Positions 18,303 through 26,664 of a stretch of DNA of 39,807 nucleotides are shown here, one piece after another (the stretch's first letter is position 1; the number at the start of each line of letters is the position of its first letter). This DNA comes from Candidatus Zhuqueibacterota bacterium (lineage in GTDB: Bacteria > Zhuqueibacterota > Zhuqueibacteria > Residuimicrobiales > Residuimicrobiaceae), in the NCBI GenBank assembly GCA_963169875.1, contig CAUJEL010000050.1:1-39807 (forward strand), in the 5' to 3' direction. The position numbers were made by a program, and so were the translations under genes. The notes below the pieces were generated by a model. That model worked only from the letters and a program-made list of their open reading frames with translations, did not search any database and had not been told where the DNA came from.

Positions 18303-18497
18303 AGTATTTGCCTGGTGCGCTCGCAGACCAGCGCGAGACGTTAACCCGGATTTTGTGTCAGGTATCGAATCAAGCTCATTCAACCACCCTCGAGGTGACC
18401 GCATCCGTGATGGATGGGCGCTATGGCACCGAACCCGGTGTCAGATCCGCAACCGCCAGTCAAGTTATCAGCAAATAGGTTATGAGTGGGAGAGTGC

Positions 18498-21400
18498 ATG
18501 AAACGCATTGTTTTAGTCTGTATCTTTTCAAGTCTGTTCGCCACCCTGTCAGCCGCACAAGTCAGCGGCATTCCCGGCGCGCAGCGGCTTACCGACTATG
18601 AGGTGGTGGGCGTCGCCAGCGATTATATTCCTGAGGAGCAAGAATCAGCGGGAAAGCTGCATCGTGATATGGCAGCGGATTATATCCTGATGGATCAGAT
18701 CGAGTTGAATGAATATATCCTGCCGGGGCAGCGCTGGGCGGTCTCCTTTCAGGCGGGCTCTCATTCGCTGACGCTGCATCCCTCCAGCGGCTATGCGGGA
18801 CTCAACACGGAGGCGCTGGCGGCGGTTGCGCGCGCCCCCCGATGGCTGCAACGCGACCTGTCGCTGAATCTGAGTCTGCTCACGACGGAATTCCAGTCTG
18901 TTTGGGCGCAGGCGATCCTCGATGCCCAGGATCCTTATTTAGATGAAGTCGTCTTTTCCATCGCGCACTTGTCACCGCAATACCTCATGTCCGGCTACGG
19001 CTCTCCCGCGCTCCTCCTCGACAATGCCCGATCCATCTATGCAAACGATGCGCAGCTTGATTATGTTAAAGTGGTCGATTATGGCTCCTCTGTGACGGAC
19101 CCTGATTATTATACCACAACGAAATATAAATCCATCCATGCCGGTGTGGTGGTGGATGTGGAAGCGCCGCGGGAGGTTTATTATTGGTATCTGGTCTATC
19201 CGCGCGTCACCAGTGAGATTCCCGCCTATGTCGATCCGGCAATGGGGGAAGACAACGGTGCGCGCAACAACAACCTGGCCGCGCCGCCGGCGGGCGTGTT
19301 CTGGCGGGACTGGCTCTTCAACCATGCGGATGATGGCTACCCCATGCTGCGCGAATCGCTGCGAGGCTGCACCGTGGTGTTTGATGGCACCCGCGGAAAG
19401 CCCGATGCGAACATGACTGCCATGGGACGGCTCAATACCTGGATGGAAAAGACGCTGCAGTTTGATTCCAGAGATGAGAGACCGCATCAGCCGGTGCGCA
19501 TCTACCGCGTGCACATGGGCCGCTGCGGGGAGTGGTCTGATTTGCGCAACGCCGCGGCGCGCAGCGCCCTTATTCCCTGCACCAGCATCGCCTCCTATTC
19601 CACGGATCATGTCTGGAATGAGTTCTGGGATCGCGAGTGGTATCACTGGGACAATGAGACCAACTATCCCCTGATGTACATCATGAGCTGGGGCAAAGTT
19701 TTCGGCAGCGTCTTTGAGATTCGCAGCGACGGCAATCTGACTGCTGTTACGCCGCGCTACGCCCGTGGTATCTGCTACATCGATCTCTTCATCAAGGACG
19801 CCAACAACAAGCCCGTGGATGGCGCCGAGGTGACGCTCTACACCAAAGATCTTGAGAGCCCGGACTTGTGGTGGGATATGTACGCCATCACCGACGACAA
19901 GGGCATGGCCACCTTTGTGGTGGGAAAAGACAGAAGTTATTACGTATCAATCAACTCAGCCATTGGCGCCTATCCCAAAGCCGGGGGTGTGGTGGAAGTG
20001 GTCAACGGCGCCATCAGCGGCCGGGATTACAGCAAATTGATCAAATTGACGGGCGTCAAACCGGCGCCAAAATGGACGAGCACCGCCCCGCCCGTAGATG
20101 CTGTAGAGGACTATTATTTACAAGTGGATTTCAGCGCACCGGCGCAGCTTCGCAACGGCGCCATCCGCTTCGATGATGTCCGCCTGGGCTCTCAGCTCTA
20201 TGCCCGGGAGGAGGACGGGGGCATCGACTTCTATTTTGCAGATTCGGTGAATCATGCAGCCGCCGGGAAAAAAGCAGCTTTTGCCGCGGTGGGACTGCTG
20301 CCCGACTCGTTGACCGGAAAAGGCTGGCTCAGTCTGCCGGCCGCGGAGACCTGGTATGCGGTTTTTGCCAATGAGCAGAACAGCCGCAATATCCAACAGG
20401 TCGCGGCTACGGTCAAGCTCTTTGGCCGCGCGGCCATGCCGGCCCGGCGTTTGCTGGACTGCACGGCGAACTGGAACTGGATATCTTTCAATGTGGCTCC
20501 GGCGTCCATGGCCGTGGCCGATGTGCTGGCGTCGCTGGGGGACAATGGCCTGAAGATCAAGTCAAGCCAGGGTGATGCGGTCTATGAGAGCGGTAAAGGG
20601 TGGAGCGGCACCTTGACCGCCCTTGAAGCCGGATCGGGCTATTTGCTGCAGCTCGCTCAGCCGCAGTCTTTAACCATATCCGCTCCAGCCTTGCCAGTCG
20701 ATCAACCGATACCATTGGCGCCGGGGTGGAATTGGATCGCGTACCTGCCCCATGTTGCCATGCCGGTGGAGGAAGCGCTGGCCTCCATCGCCGGCCAGGT
20801 CTATCAAATCAAGGGACAGCAGCGTTCGGCCATGTATGTGGACGGGCAATGGATCGGCGATTTGACGCTGCTCGAGCCTGGTCAGCTCTATAAGATCAAT
20901 ATGAAAACTGCCGCCACGTTGAACTGGCCCAATCCGCAGCCGGCGCTGGGCAAGCTCGATCGGGCGGCCGCGGACAGCGAGGTGCTTTCAGGAACGCCGG
21001 CCAACATGGTGGTGATCGCCCGGGTGAGCAGCGCGCATGTTTTTGATCAGGTGCACATCATGGACGACCAGGGCCGCTGCCGCAGTCATGGCGTGGCGAT
21101 TACCGGCACAGGGCTCAACTATTTCACGGTTGTGGGTGAAGTGGAAAACGAAACATTATTCTGCGAACTGCGTGACAGTGCCTCGGGATGGCAGACACAG
21201 TGCCAGCAGAAACTAACGTTCAAGGACCATGCGACCCTGGGCGCACTGGCGGCGCCTGTGAATCTCTCGGATGTCAATCTGGTTTTCAGACTAATGCAGA
21301 ATCATCCCAATCCGTTTAACCAGGGAACCACCATAGACTATACGTTGCCCCAGGCAGGGGAGGCGAGTCTGGTGATTTACAACCGGCTTGGGCAGCGGGT

Positions 21401-21557
21401 GCGGGTGCTCATTGCTGGCGTACAAGAGGCCGGGCAGGGAACGATCATATGGGATGGAAACGACGGCAATGGGCAGCCGGTGGCGGCGGGCTTGTACATC
21501 GCCGAACTGAAGAGTGGCACCTATGCGAAAGCGCTGAAAATGGTGCTGTTGCGATAA
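18498..21557 (+). CDS. Secreted transglutaminase-fold protein with PNGase-like triad, WNW repeats and T9SS-type C-terminal domain
   Basis: A 1019-residue exported protein. Signal peptide to about residue 21. An unassigned N-terminal region is followed by a transglutaminase-like core: GRCGEWSDL with Cys343, DHVWNEFW with His371 and WYHWDN with Asp385. The GRCGEW and DHVW forms and the spacings (28 and 14 residues) are closer to cytosolic peptide:N-glycanase than to generic transglutaminase domains, as I recall those families. Next come an Ig/carboxypeptidase-regulatory-like module (about 422-510), two tandem 85-residue repeats starting at NWNWISF (W659) and GWNWIAY (W744), and a FlgD-like C-terminal domain from about 929 (HPNPFNQG ... 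AAGLYIAELKSG). GGGAGAG precedes ATG 18498. It is flanked by glycan-trimming enzymes, so N-glycan release is a reasoned hypothesis; protease or crosslinking activity are alternatives. Confidence 0.78.
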   Translation: MKRIVLVCIFSSLFATLSAAQVSGIPGAQRLTDYEVVGVASDYIPEEQESAGKLHRDMAADYILMDQIELNEYILPGQRWAVSFQAGSHSLTLHPSSGYAGLNTEALAAVARAPRWLQRDLSLNLSLLTTEFQSVWAQAILDAQDPYLDEVVFSIAHLSPQYLMSGYGSPALLLDNARSIYANDAQLDYVKVVDYGSSVTDPDYYTTTKYKSIHAGVVVDVEAPREVYYWYLVYPRVTSEIPAYVDPAMGEDNGARNNNLAAPPAGVFWRDWLFNHADDGYPMLRESLRGCTVVFDGTRGKPDANMTAMGRLNTWMEKTLQFDSRDERPHQPVRIYRVHMGRCGEWSDLRNAAARSALIPCTSIASYSTDHVWNEFWDREWYHWDNETNYPLMYIMSWGKVFGSVFEIRSDGNLTAVTPRYARGICYIDLFIKDANNKPVDGAEVTLYTKDLESPDLWWDMYAITDDKGMATFVVGKDRSYYVSINSAIGAYPKAGGVVEVVNGAISGRDYSKLIKLTGVKPAPKWTSTAPPVDAVEDYYLQVDFSAPAQLRNGAIRFDDVRLGSQLYAREEDGGIDFYFADSVNHAAAGKKAAFAAVGLLPDSLTGKGWLSLPAAETWYAVFANEQNSRNIQQVAATVKLFGRAAMPARRLLDCTANWNWISFNVAPASMAVADVLASLGDNGLKIKSSQGDAVYESGKGWSGTLTALEAGSGYLLQLAQPQSLTISAPALPVDQPIPLAPGWNWIAYLPHVAMPVEEALASIAGQVYQIKGQQRSAMYVDGQWIGDLTLLEPGQLYKINMKTAATLNWPNPQPALGKLDRAAADSEVLSGTPANMVVIARVSSAHVFDQVHIMDDQGRCRSHGVAITGTGLNYFTVVGEVENETLFCELRDSASGWQTQCQQKLTFKDHATLGALAAPVNLSDVNLVFRLMQNHPNPFNQGTTIDYTLPQAGEASLVIYNRLGQRVRVLIAGVQEAGQGTIIWDGNDGNGQPVAAGLYIAELKSGTYAKALKMVLLR

Positions 21558-21623
21558 GGAGAAATGGCAGCGGGTAATCCTGCGCTGCGGGATTGCCCCG
21601 CATCACTGTCTTGCAGCAGTATC

Positions 21624-21650
21624 AAGCGACTGGATTTCGTCGCTTTATCT
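21624..21650. terminator. Possible bidirectional terminator between convergent genes
   Basis: AAGCGAC (21624-21630) and GTCGCTT (21639-21645) form a perfect 7-bp stem with an 8-nt loop, in the 115-bp gap between the convergent genes ending at 21557 and 21673. The following T-tract is short (TTTATCT). A second imperfect GC-rich hairpin at 21570-21601 has no T-run. Assignment is tentative. Confidence 0.4.
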
Positions 21651-21672
21651 GTAGAGTTGATTTATTCCTTTT

Positions 21673-23262
21673 TCATAGTTTGACCAGGTTTATCAGGAAA
21701 ACGTCATTTTCGCGGATGTCATAATCGACTGCAAGCAGGTGCGATGAATTTGTGTCAATGATTTCTGAGGATGATGGCGATCCATTATTGAGCTGCCTGA
21801 TGATCTGCACCTGTTCTTTGGACAGTTGTTTTGGCTGCTTCAATTCGAGGTAAGTCGAAAAAGCATCATTGATTTTGTAACCGATTTTGTGCACTTTTAA
21901 AAGATATTTTCCTGCGGGTATTCCTGCCAGGTTCACTTTTACCACACCTTTATCGCGGGCGGGCAAGTCGCGGATATAATATTGCTGATTATTAATGGAA
22001 TCGGGAAGGGTGTAGGTGAAATCCCAAAACAGCAGCTGCACATTGCCATTTGCATCTTTGCACGCCCAGGAAGAACCATCGCTGTTTGCCAGTTCGGTAT
22101 CACCGAGTTGATTCAAAAAGGCGTAGGCATGGAATGCCGGTTTTTTGATCCCCTGATAATTCAGCAGGCCAAATCCACCATGGAAAGGCGTGAACCTCGG
22201 ACCGGCTTCTTCAAAAATATCCGTGAATACCCAGTAGGACATCGAATGGGCCTGGTCACCCACTTGTTTTAATTTCGTCAGGATATAGGCCGCTTCGTGA
22301 TAACTATCATGGATCGGATCCGCGGGTGTGTAGGAAGCGCTCCATTCTGTATAATGCAGTTCCAGGTGCGGCATTTCCGAACGCGCTATTTGCTGATGTG
22401 ATCTGATGACATCACCGCTGACACTCCATTCATCCTTCGCCAGGACGGTGCCTGTCGAACCGGATTCATCCAGATAACCTTGATTGACGCCATAAGAATG
22501 GGTGCTGATAAAATCAAGCGGGAGTCCATTCTCGCTGCAGAATTCGATCATCTCAGGAACCCAGGCGGCGCCGGCCGTGGCGGGCCCGCCAACCCGGTAA
22601 TCCGGATTCACACTTTTTATGGCCTGAACGGCATATTGGTATAATTTGAAATACTCCTGCTGGCTTCCCGCCCAGAAGCCGTCCAGGTTGGGTTCGTTCC
22701 AGACTTCGAAATACCAGGTTTTTACCTCATCGGTTCCATAGCGGTTGGTGAAATGAAGGACGAGATGGCGGATCAAGTCAGCCCATTTGTCATAATCTTT
22801 CGGTGGTGTCACATTGCCCCTCCACCAGAAAATGGTCTTTGTTCCGCTGGCCAGGGCGGTGGGCATGAATCCCAACTCCACGAAAGGTTTCATGCCGACG
22901 CTGAGAATATAATCGTACAAGACATCAATATACTGAAAATTGAATTCGGGATTGCCGTTTTTGTCCTCCCGATACACGCCCATGTCATCGCACAGCAGGC
23001 CGTGCATGCGGAGATATTTGAAACCGCATTCTTTTTTTACCAGCGCCAGCTGCTGCTGCCAGTCCGCGCGCAGGCCTTCATTGGCCCGGCCCGCACCGAT
23101 GCATTCCTTGAACATGGAGTTGAATGGACCTTTGACCTGATTATAATCGAGATTGATTGTTCTTACGGGTTGGGTAGATGGTGCCGGTTTGTCGCTTAAA
23201 ACCGAATCGCTGGTGACGAAAATGAATAAAAGAGTGAGTAGTGACAAGCCATGTGTCTTCAT
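21673..23262 (-). CDS. GH39-family glycoside hydrolase (beta-xylosidase / alpha-L-iduronidase-like), exported
   Basis: A 529-residue (beta/alpha)8 retaining hydrolase with a signal peptide to about residue 23. Clan A landmarks: YLRMHGLLCDDMGVY (83-97), a large strand-4 motif WYFEVWNEPNLDGFW with probable acid/base Glu190, and the strand-7 motif LHYTEWSASY with probable nucleophile Glu306. A beta-sandwich C-terminal domain of about 130 residues completes the protein. GH39 members act on beta-xylosides or on iduronic acid in glycosaminoglycans; the sequence does not let me choose, and newer GH39 specificities exist. The start has a GAGGG site seven bases upstream. It is the only intact enzyme of the locus on the minus strand and may be independently regulated. 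Confidence 0.85.
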   Translation of the reverse strand: MKTHGLSLLTLLFIFVTSDSVLSDKPAPSTQPVRTINLDYNQVKGPFNSMFKECIGAGRANEGLRADWQQQLALVKKECGFKYLRMHGLLCDDMGVYREDKNGNPEFNFQYIDVLYDYILSVGMKPFVELGFMPTALASGTKTIFWWRGNVTPPKDYDKWADLIRHLVLHFTNRYGTDEVKTWYFEVWNEPNLDGFWAGSQQEYFKLYQYAVQAIKSVNPDYRVGGPATAGAAWVPEMIEFCSENGLPLDFISTHSYGVNQGYLDESGSTGTVLAKDEWSVSGDVIRSHQQIARSEMPHLELHYTEWSASYTPADPIHDSYHEAAYILTKLKQVGDQAHSMSYWVFTDIFEEAGPRFTPFHGGFGLLNYQGIKKPAFHAYAFLNQLGDTELANSDGSSWACKDANGNVQLLFWDFTYTLPDSINNQQYYIRDLPARDKGVVKVNLAGIPAGKYLLKVHKIGYKINDAFSTYLELKQPKQLSKEQVQIIRQLNNGSPSSSEIIDTNSSHLLAVDYDIRENDVFLINLVKL

Positions 23263-23615
23263 AAGTTTTCCCTCAGCAAGATGATACAGGACCCCAAATT
23301 ATAATAAATATTTTTCAAATATCATAGTAAAGCTTGCAAAGTTCATCACTCTATTCGAACGGCTAAAATACTTTACATTTTTGCTGATGCCACGTGATCA
23401 TTTTCAGGTCATATTCATCATGAGAGTCCGTAGTGCCTGAATCTAAATGCTGATGCAGAACAGACCATCCATTTTGTTGTTTATGATCACACTAACAATC
23501 GTGATTCTTTTTTATCTTATAGGATGGAATTCAATCGCTGTGATAGTTTGTGCTGGAATGTGGTCGCCGGAAACAATGCCGGAAGAATCATCCTTTTTTA
23601 CCTGCGGAGGTCAAA
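23263..23615. promoter_or_regulatory. 353-bp divergent intergenic region, AT-rich
   Basis: This lies between the GH39 gene (minus) and the SGNH-like gene (plus) and must hold both promoters. A small palindrome ATATTT-TTC-AAATAT at 23308-23322 lies about 50 bp upstream of the GH39 start and is a possible binding site. I cannot place -35/-10 boxes with confidence. Short plus-strand frames here have no support. Confidence 0.4.
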
Positions 23616-25901
23616 ATGAAACATGCCTGGATGGCTGCAATCGTTTTTGTATTTTGTGCTGTAACGGCTTCGTTCTCTCAAGCGATCATAGCTGATCATA
23701 CCTGTATTGACATCTATCAGATCCCGGAAGCAGCCGTTGTTTCGGCCAAGCAGCAGCTCCACATCGGTTACGGTTACACGTCCCACGGCAGCCAGGTCAC
23801 CAGCGCCATGTCCGCTCTGGTGGATTTTATGAACAGCAAAGGCTATACGCATGACCTTTTCGCTTACCATCAGGACGGCAATGGCGGCGCGTTGCATCTA
23901 TTCTCAGGTGATGGATATGGCGATGGCCTGCTGGATCATGACGCCGGCTATTATCCCAACTGGGTGAATGAGACCCGGGCATTCCTCGGCGCTCCCAATG
24001 CCGGCGGCCGCGGCAGTGCCCGTCCGCAGTTCAATGTCATCATGTGGGCGTGGTGCGGACAGTTGTCCGGCTACAGCACCAGCGACGTCTACAGCTTCTA
24101 TCTCAATGATATGAATCAGCTGGAACAGGATTACCCGGGCATCACGTTCGTCTACATGACCGGCCACGCGGACGGCTCCGGCCTGGCTGGCGATCTGCAC
24201 CGCAACAACCAGACCATCCGCAATTACTGCATCCAGAATAACAAGGTGTTGTTCGATTTCTACGATATCGAATGCTATGACCCTGACGGCCATTATTTTG
24301 GCGACAAGTATGTCAATGACGGCTGTTACTACGACGGCGGTAACTGGGCGACGGAATGGCAGAACGCCCATGTTCAGGGGGTGGACTGGTTCCCCTGCGA
24401 TGCAGCACACACGGAAGCGGTCAATGGCAACATGAAGTCCTTTGCGATATGGTGGTTGTGGGCGCGTTTGGCTGGCTGGGGCGGCGTTGCTCCGGATCTC
24501 ACGCCGCCTTCGACGCCGCAAAATCTCCAGGCAACACTGGTCAATGAGACTCAGGTCGACCTGACCTGGAATCCGTCAACCGACGCGGAATCGGGCGTCT
24601 CCCGCTACCGGGTTTATCGCGATGATGAACCCATCGCCTTGACCCCTTCAACCTCATTTTCAGATGCCTCCTGCATCCCGGGGGCGACCCATCAATACGA
24701 GGTCAGCGCCGTCAATGGCGGGGGGACTGAATCGGTCCGCAGTGCGATGGTGCAGGTCGTGATACCATCCGATAGCCAGCCGCCGTCAACGCCGGAGAGA
24801 TTAACCGCGATTCCGGTTTCTGCGACACAAATTGATCTCCATTGGAACCCCGCGAGCGATAATTCTGCTGTCGCCGGATACCGCGTACACCGGAACGGCG
24901 CAGAAATTGCGAATATCACAGAGATACACTATGAAGACTCGAGTCTGACGCCCAAGACCACCTACCAGTACCAGGTTCTGGCCTTTGACGTCGCGGGCAA
25001 TGAATCGGCACTCTCCGGCACTGTATCAGCCACAACCCTGGACCCGAGTCAAGTGCAAACAACCATCCGGCTGGAAAATACCGATGACGTGGATGATACG
25101 TTCATCTATAAGAATGATCCGAATAACAATTACGGGTGGGACTGCTGTCCCGGCGAGGTCGACCGGCTTCTCATCAAATTCAATCTTCCCGCGGCGCTGA
25201 ACGGCAAGCAAATCCTCTCCGCGCAGGTTGGGTTCTACGTCTGGAATCAGAATAATTTTCATGACAATGAGTATATCAAGATTTATCCCATGAATACAGC
25301 ATGGGATGAATACAGCGCCACCTGGAACAATGCCTCCTCTGGTCATCCATGGACAACGCCGGGCGGTGATGCGGACATGACGGCGCCGGTGGCGCTGATT
25401 CTGCATCTCTCGGATCCTGCCAGCTGGGATCACGCTTTTTATCCCCCCACCAACATCACCGCCGTGGTGCAGCAATGGTGCAGTGGCTCGCGGCCCAATC
25501 ACGGACTCATGGTGGTGGATGAATGCCTGACCGGGCTCGGCTTCAAAGCGAGCGAATACAGCGAGGGCTGCCGGCCCTTTCTGGAGATCGTATACACGGA
25601 TAAAACCGATGCGACAGTGGTCGCAACCGAGCCGGTGGAGGCTTTCCAGTTATACGGTAATTATCCCAATCCGTTCAATGCCGGCACCATCATCAAATTT
25701 GATATGGCAGCGCCGGAGGATGTCGAAATCAAGGTTTTTGATCTGTTGGGCCGCGAGATGCAAACATTGCAATCCGGTCGTTTGCAGGCGGGTCACCATG
25801 AGGTGCACTTTTCCGCGGAGCAACTGGCTTCAGGGGTGTATATTTATAAAGTCCGCATGGGTTCGCTGCAGCTGACTGGCAAAATGCTGCTGGCGAGATG
25901 A
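23616..25901 (+). CDS. Secreted SGNH-like hydrolase candidate with two FN3 domains, CBM96/DNRLRE-like module and T9SS-type C-terminal domain
   Basis: A 761-residue exported protein; start 23616 has a GCGGAGG site. Signal peptide to about residue 22. The N-terminal domain (about 25-290) contains LHIGYGYTSHGSQ, RPQFNVIMWAWCGQLSG and FVYMTGHADGSG, reminiscent of a diverged SGNH-type esterase fold, though I cannot identify a proven triad. Then come two fibronectin-III domains (about 296-387 and 388-478, each opening PPSTP). A DNRLRE/CBM96-like module follows (about 482-658: RLLIKFNLP ... IYPMNTAWDEYSATWN). A FlgD-like sorting domain starts near 678 (NYPNPFNAGTIIKFDM) and ends MLLAR. It is probably a surface-displayed carbohydrate-active protein; a deacetylase or esterase acting on modified glycans is one possibility. 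Confidence 0.75.
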   Translation: MKHAWMAAIVFVFCAVTASFSQAIIADHTCIDIYQIPEAAVVSAKQQLHIGYGYTSHGSQVTSAMSALVDFMNSKGYTHDLFAYHQDGNGGALHLFSGDGYGDGLLDHDAGYYPNWVNETRAFLGAPNAGGRGSARPQFNVIMWAWCGQLSGYSTSDVYSFYLNDMNQLEQDYPGITFVYMTGHADGSGLAGDLHRNNQTIRNYCIQNNKVLFDFYDIECYDPDGHYFGDKYVNDGCYYDGGNWATEWQNAHVQGVDWFPCDAAHTEAVNGNMKSFAIWWLWARLAGWGGVAPDLTPPSTPQNLQATLVNETQVDLTWNPSTDAESGVSRYRVYRDDEPIALTPSTSFSDASCIPGATHQYEVSAVNGGGTESVRSAMVQVVIPSDSQPPSTPERLTAIPVSATQIDLHWNPASDNSAVAGYRVHRNGAEIANITEIHYEDSSLTPKTTYQYQVLAFDVAGNESALSGTVSATTLDPSQVQTTIRLENTDDVDDTFIYKNDPNNNYGWDCCPGEVDRLLIKFNLPAALNGKQILSAQVGFYVWNQNNFHDNEYIKIYPMNTAWDEYSATWNNASSGHPWTTPGGDADMTAPVALILHLSDPASWDHAFYPPTNITAVVQQWCSGSRPNHGLMVVDECLTGLGFKASEYSEGCRPFLEIVYTDKTDATVVATEPVEAFQLYGNYPNPFNAGTIIKFDMAAPEDVEIKVFDLLGREMQTLQSGRLQAGHHEVHFSAEQLASGVYIYKVRMGSLQLTGKMLLAR

Positions 25902-25991
25902 AAAACGGGGTCTGAGTAAATCAAGTTGATGTAATCAAGTATTAGGATTCGTTGTCCGAGAGCAGCAGTATCAGCCACTCCTTCGGCCAGA

Positions 25992-26192
25992 TCAGGGCAC
26001 CAATTTCCCCCAGATTTCCCGTTCCTTGACTCCGGGAGGGCCATATTCGATGGCTATATTGGCAAAACCGACATTCTGTTCCACCCTGGCTCTTGGGCTG
26101 GTGCGTAACTGCGGCAGGTTCTGTTGGCTGAAAGCAACAGCTGACAAAAAGACGAACAGGATCGTAACAATTTTGTAACCAGTTGATCTCAT
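25992..26192 (-). pseudogene. 5' fragment of a DUF2911-family gene
   Basis: The 66 residues have a signal peptide ending AFSQQ followed by LPQLRTSPRARVEQNVGFA, IAIEYGPPGVKEREIWGKLVP, split here for length. This matches the start of DUF2911 proteins, which normally continue beyond 'GxLVPY' for more than 80 residues. Here a TGA follows immediately, and the downstream DNA is not a clear continuation in any frame, except for an 'NES' echo. A perfect AAGGAGG ribosome site precedes the ATG, so the gene start is intact and the loss is at the 3' side. Confidence 0.6.
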
Positions 26193-26331
26193 GTGAAGCC
26201 TCCTTGTGAATCGTGACTGGCTGGTTTGAATTGTTACAAAAAATATAGGCCTGATCGCCCGGGGAATCCCTCTCCTGACCGATCGAAGTCATGATTCAAA
26301 TACATGTCGCGATTTATGTCAATGGTATTAT

Positions 26332-26553
26332 CTACCTCTCGTGCACCTTAACCTTGCAGGCGAAGCAAATTTTAGAGATGCAGTCAGCCCAGCCATGTGA
26401 CGCACGCTGGCACTGTAATTTCGATTTCGAATCATTATTTACTTTAGGCGCGTCCAGGTCGGTTTCTGTCAGTCCCTTAACAACTTCCTCCAAGAGGGCC
26501 GGTCCTTCCCTAAACCGGGCCATCTCACCCGGCTTGTCTTCAGGTACGTTCAT
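26332..26553 (-). pseudogene. 5' fragment of a DinB-like gene
   Basis: The first 35 or so residues (ARFREGPALLEEVVKGL, then TETDLDAPK) look like the N-terminus of DinB/YfiT-type four-helix proteins, which normally run about 150-180 residues with a 'GKWSI..V..HL' segment next. Here the sequence changes character after DLDAP and ends after 73 residues. A strong AAAGGAG site precedes the ATG at 26553. With the neighbouring DUF2911 remnant it marks a decayed or rearranged strip. Confidence 0.5.
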
Positions 26554-26664
26554 GGCAACTCCTTTGTTAAAAACTTGTGTAACACAACAGCTTTATGTTG
26601 GCTGCTGAATGTGCGATGATGAATCGGCATTGCAGAAACCCTCGATGCGATGGAGATGTTCTAA

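Noticed and set aside
21570-21601. GC-rich imperfect hairpin as the terminator of the transglutaminase-fold gene
   Set aside because: No T-run follows and the stem is interrupted; the hairpin at 21624 is a better, though still weak, candidate.
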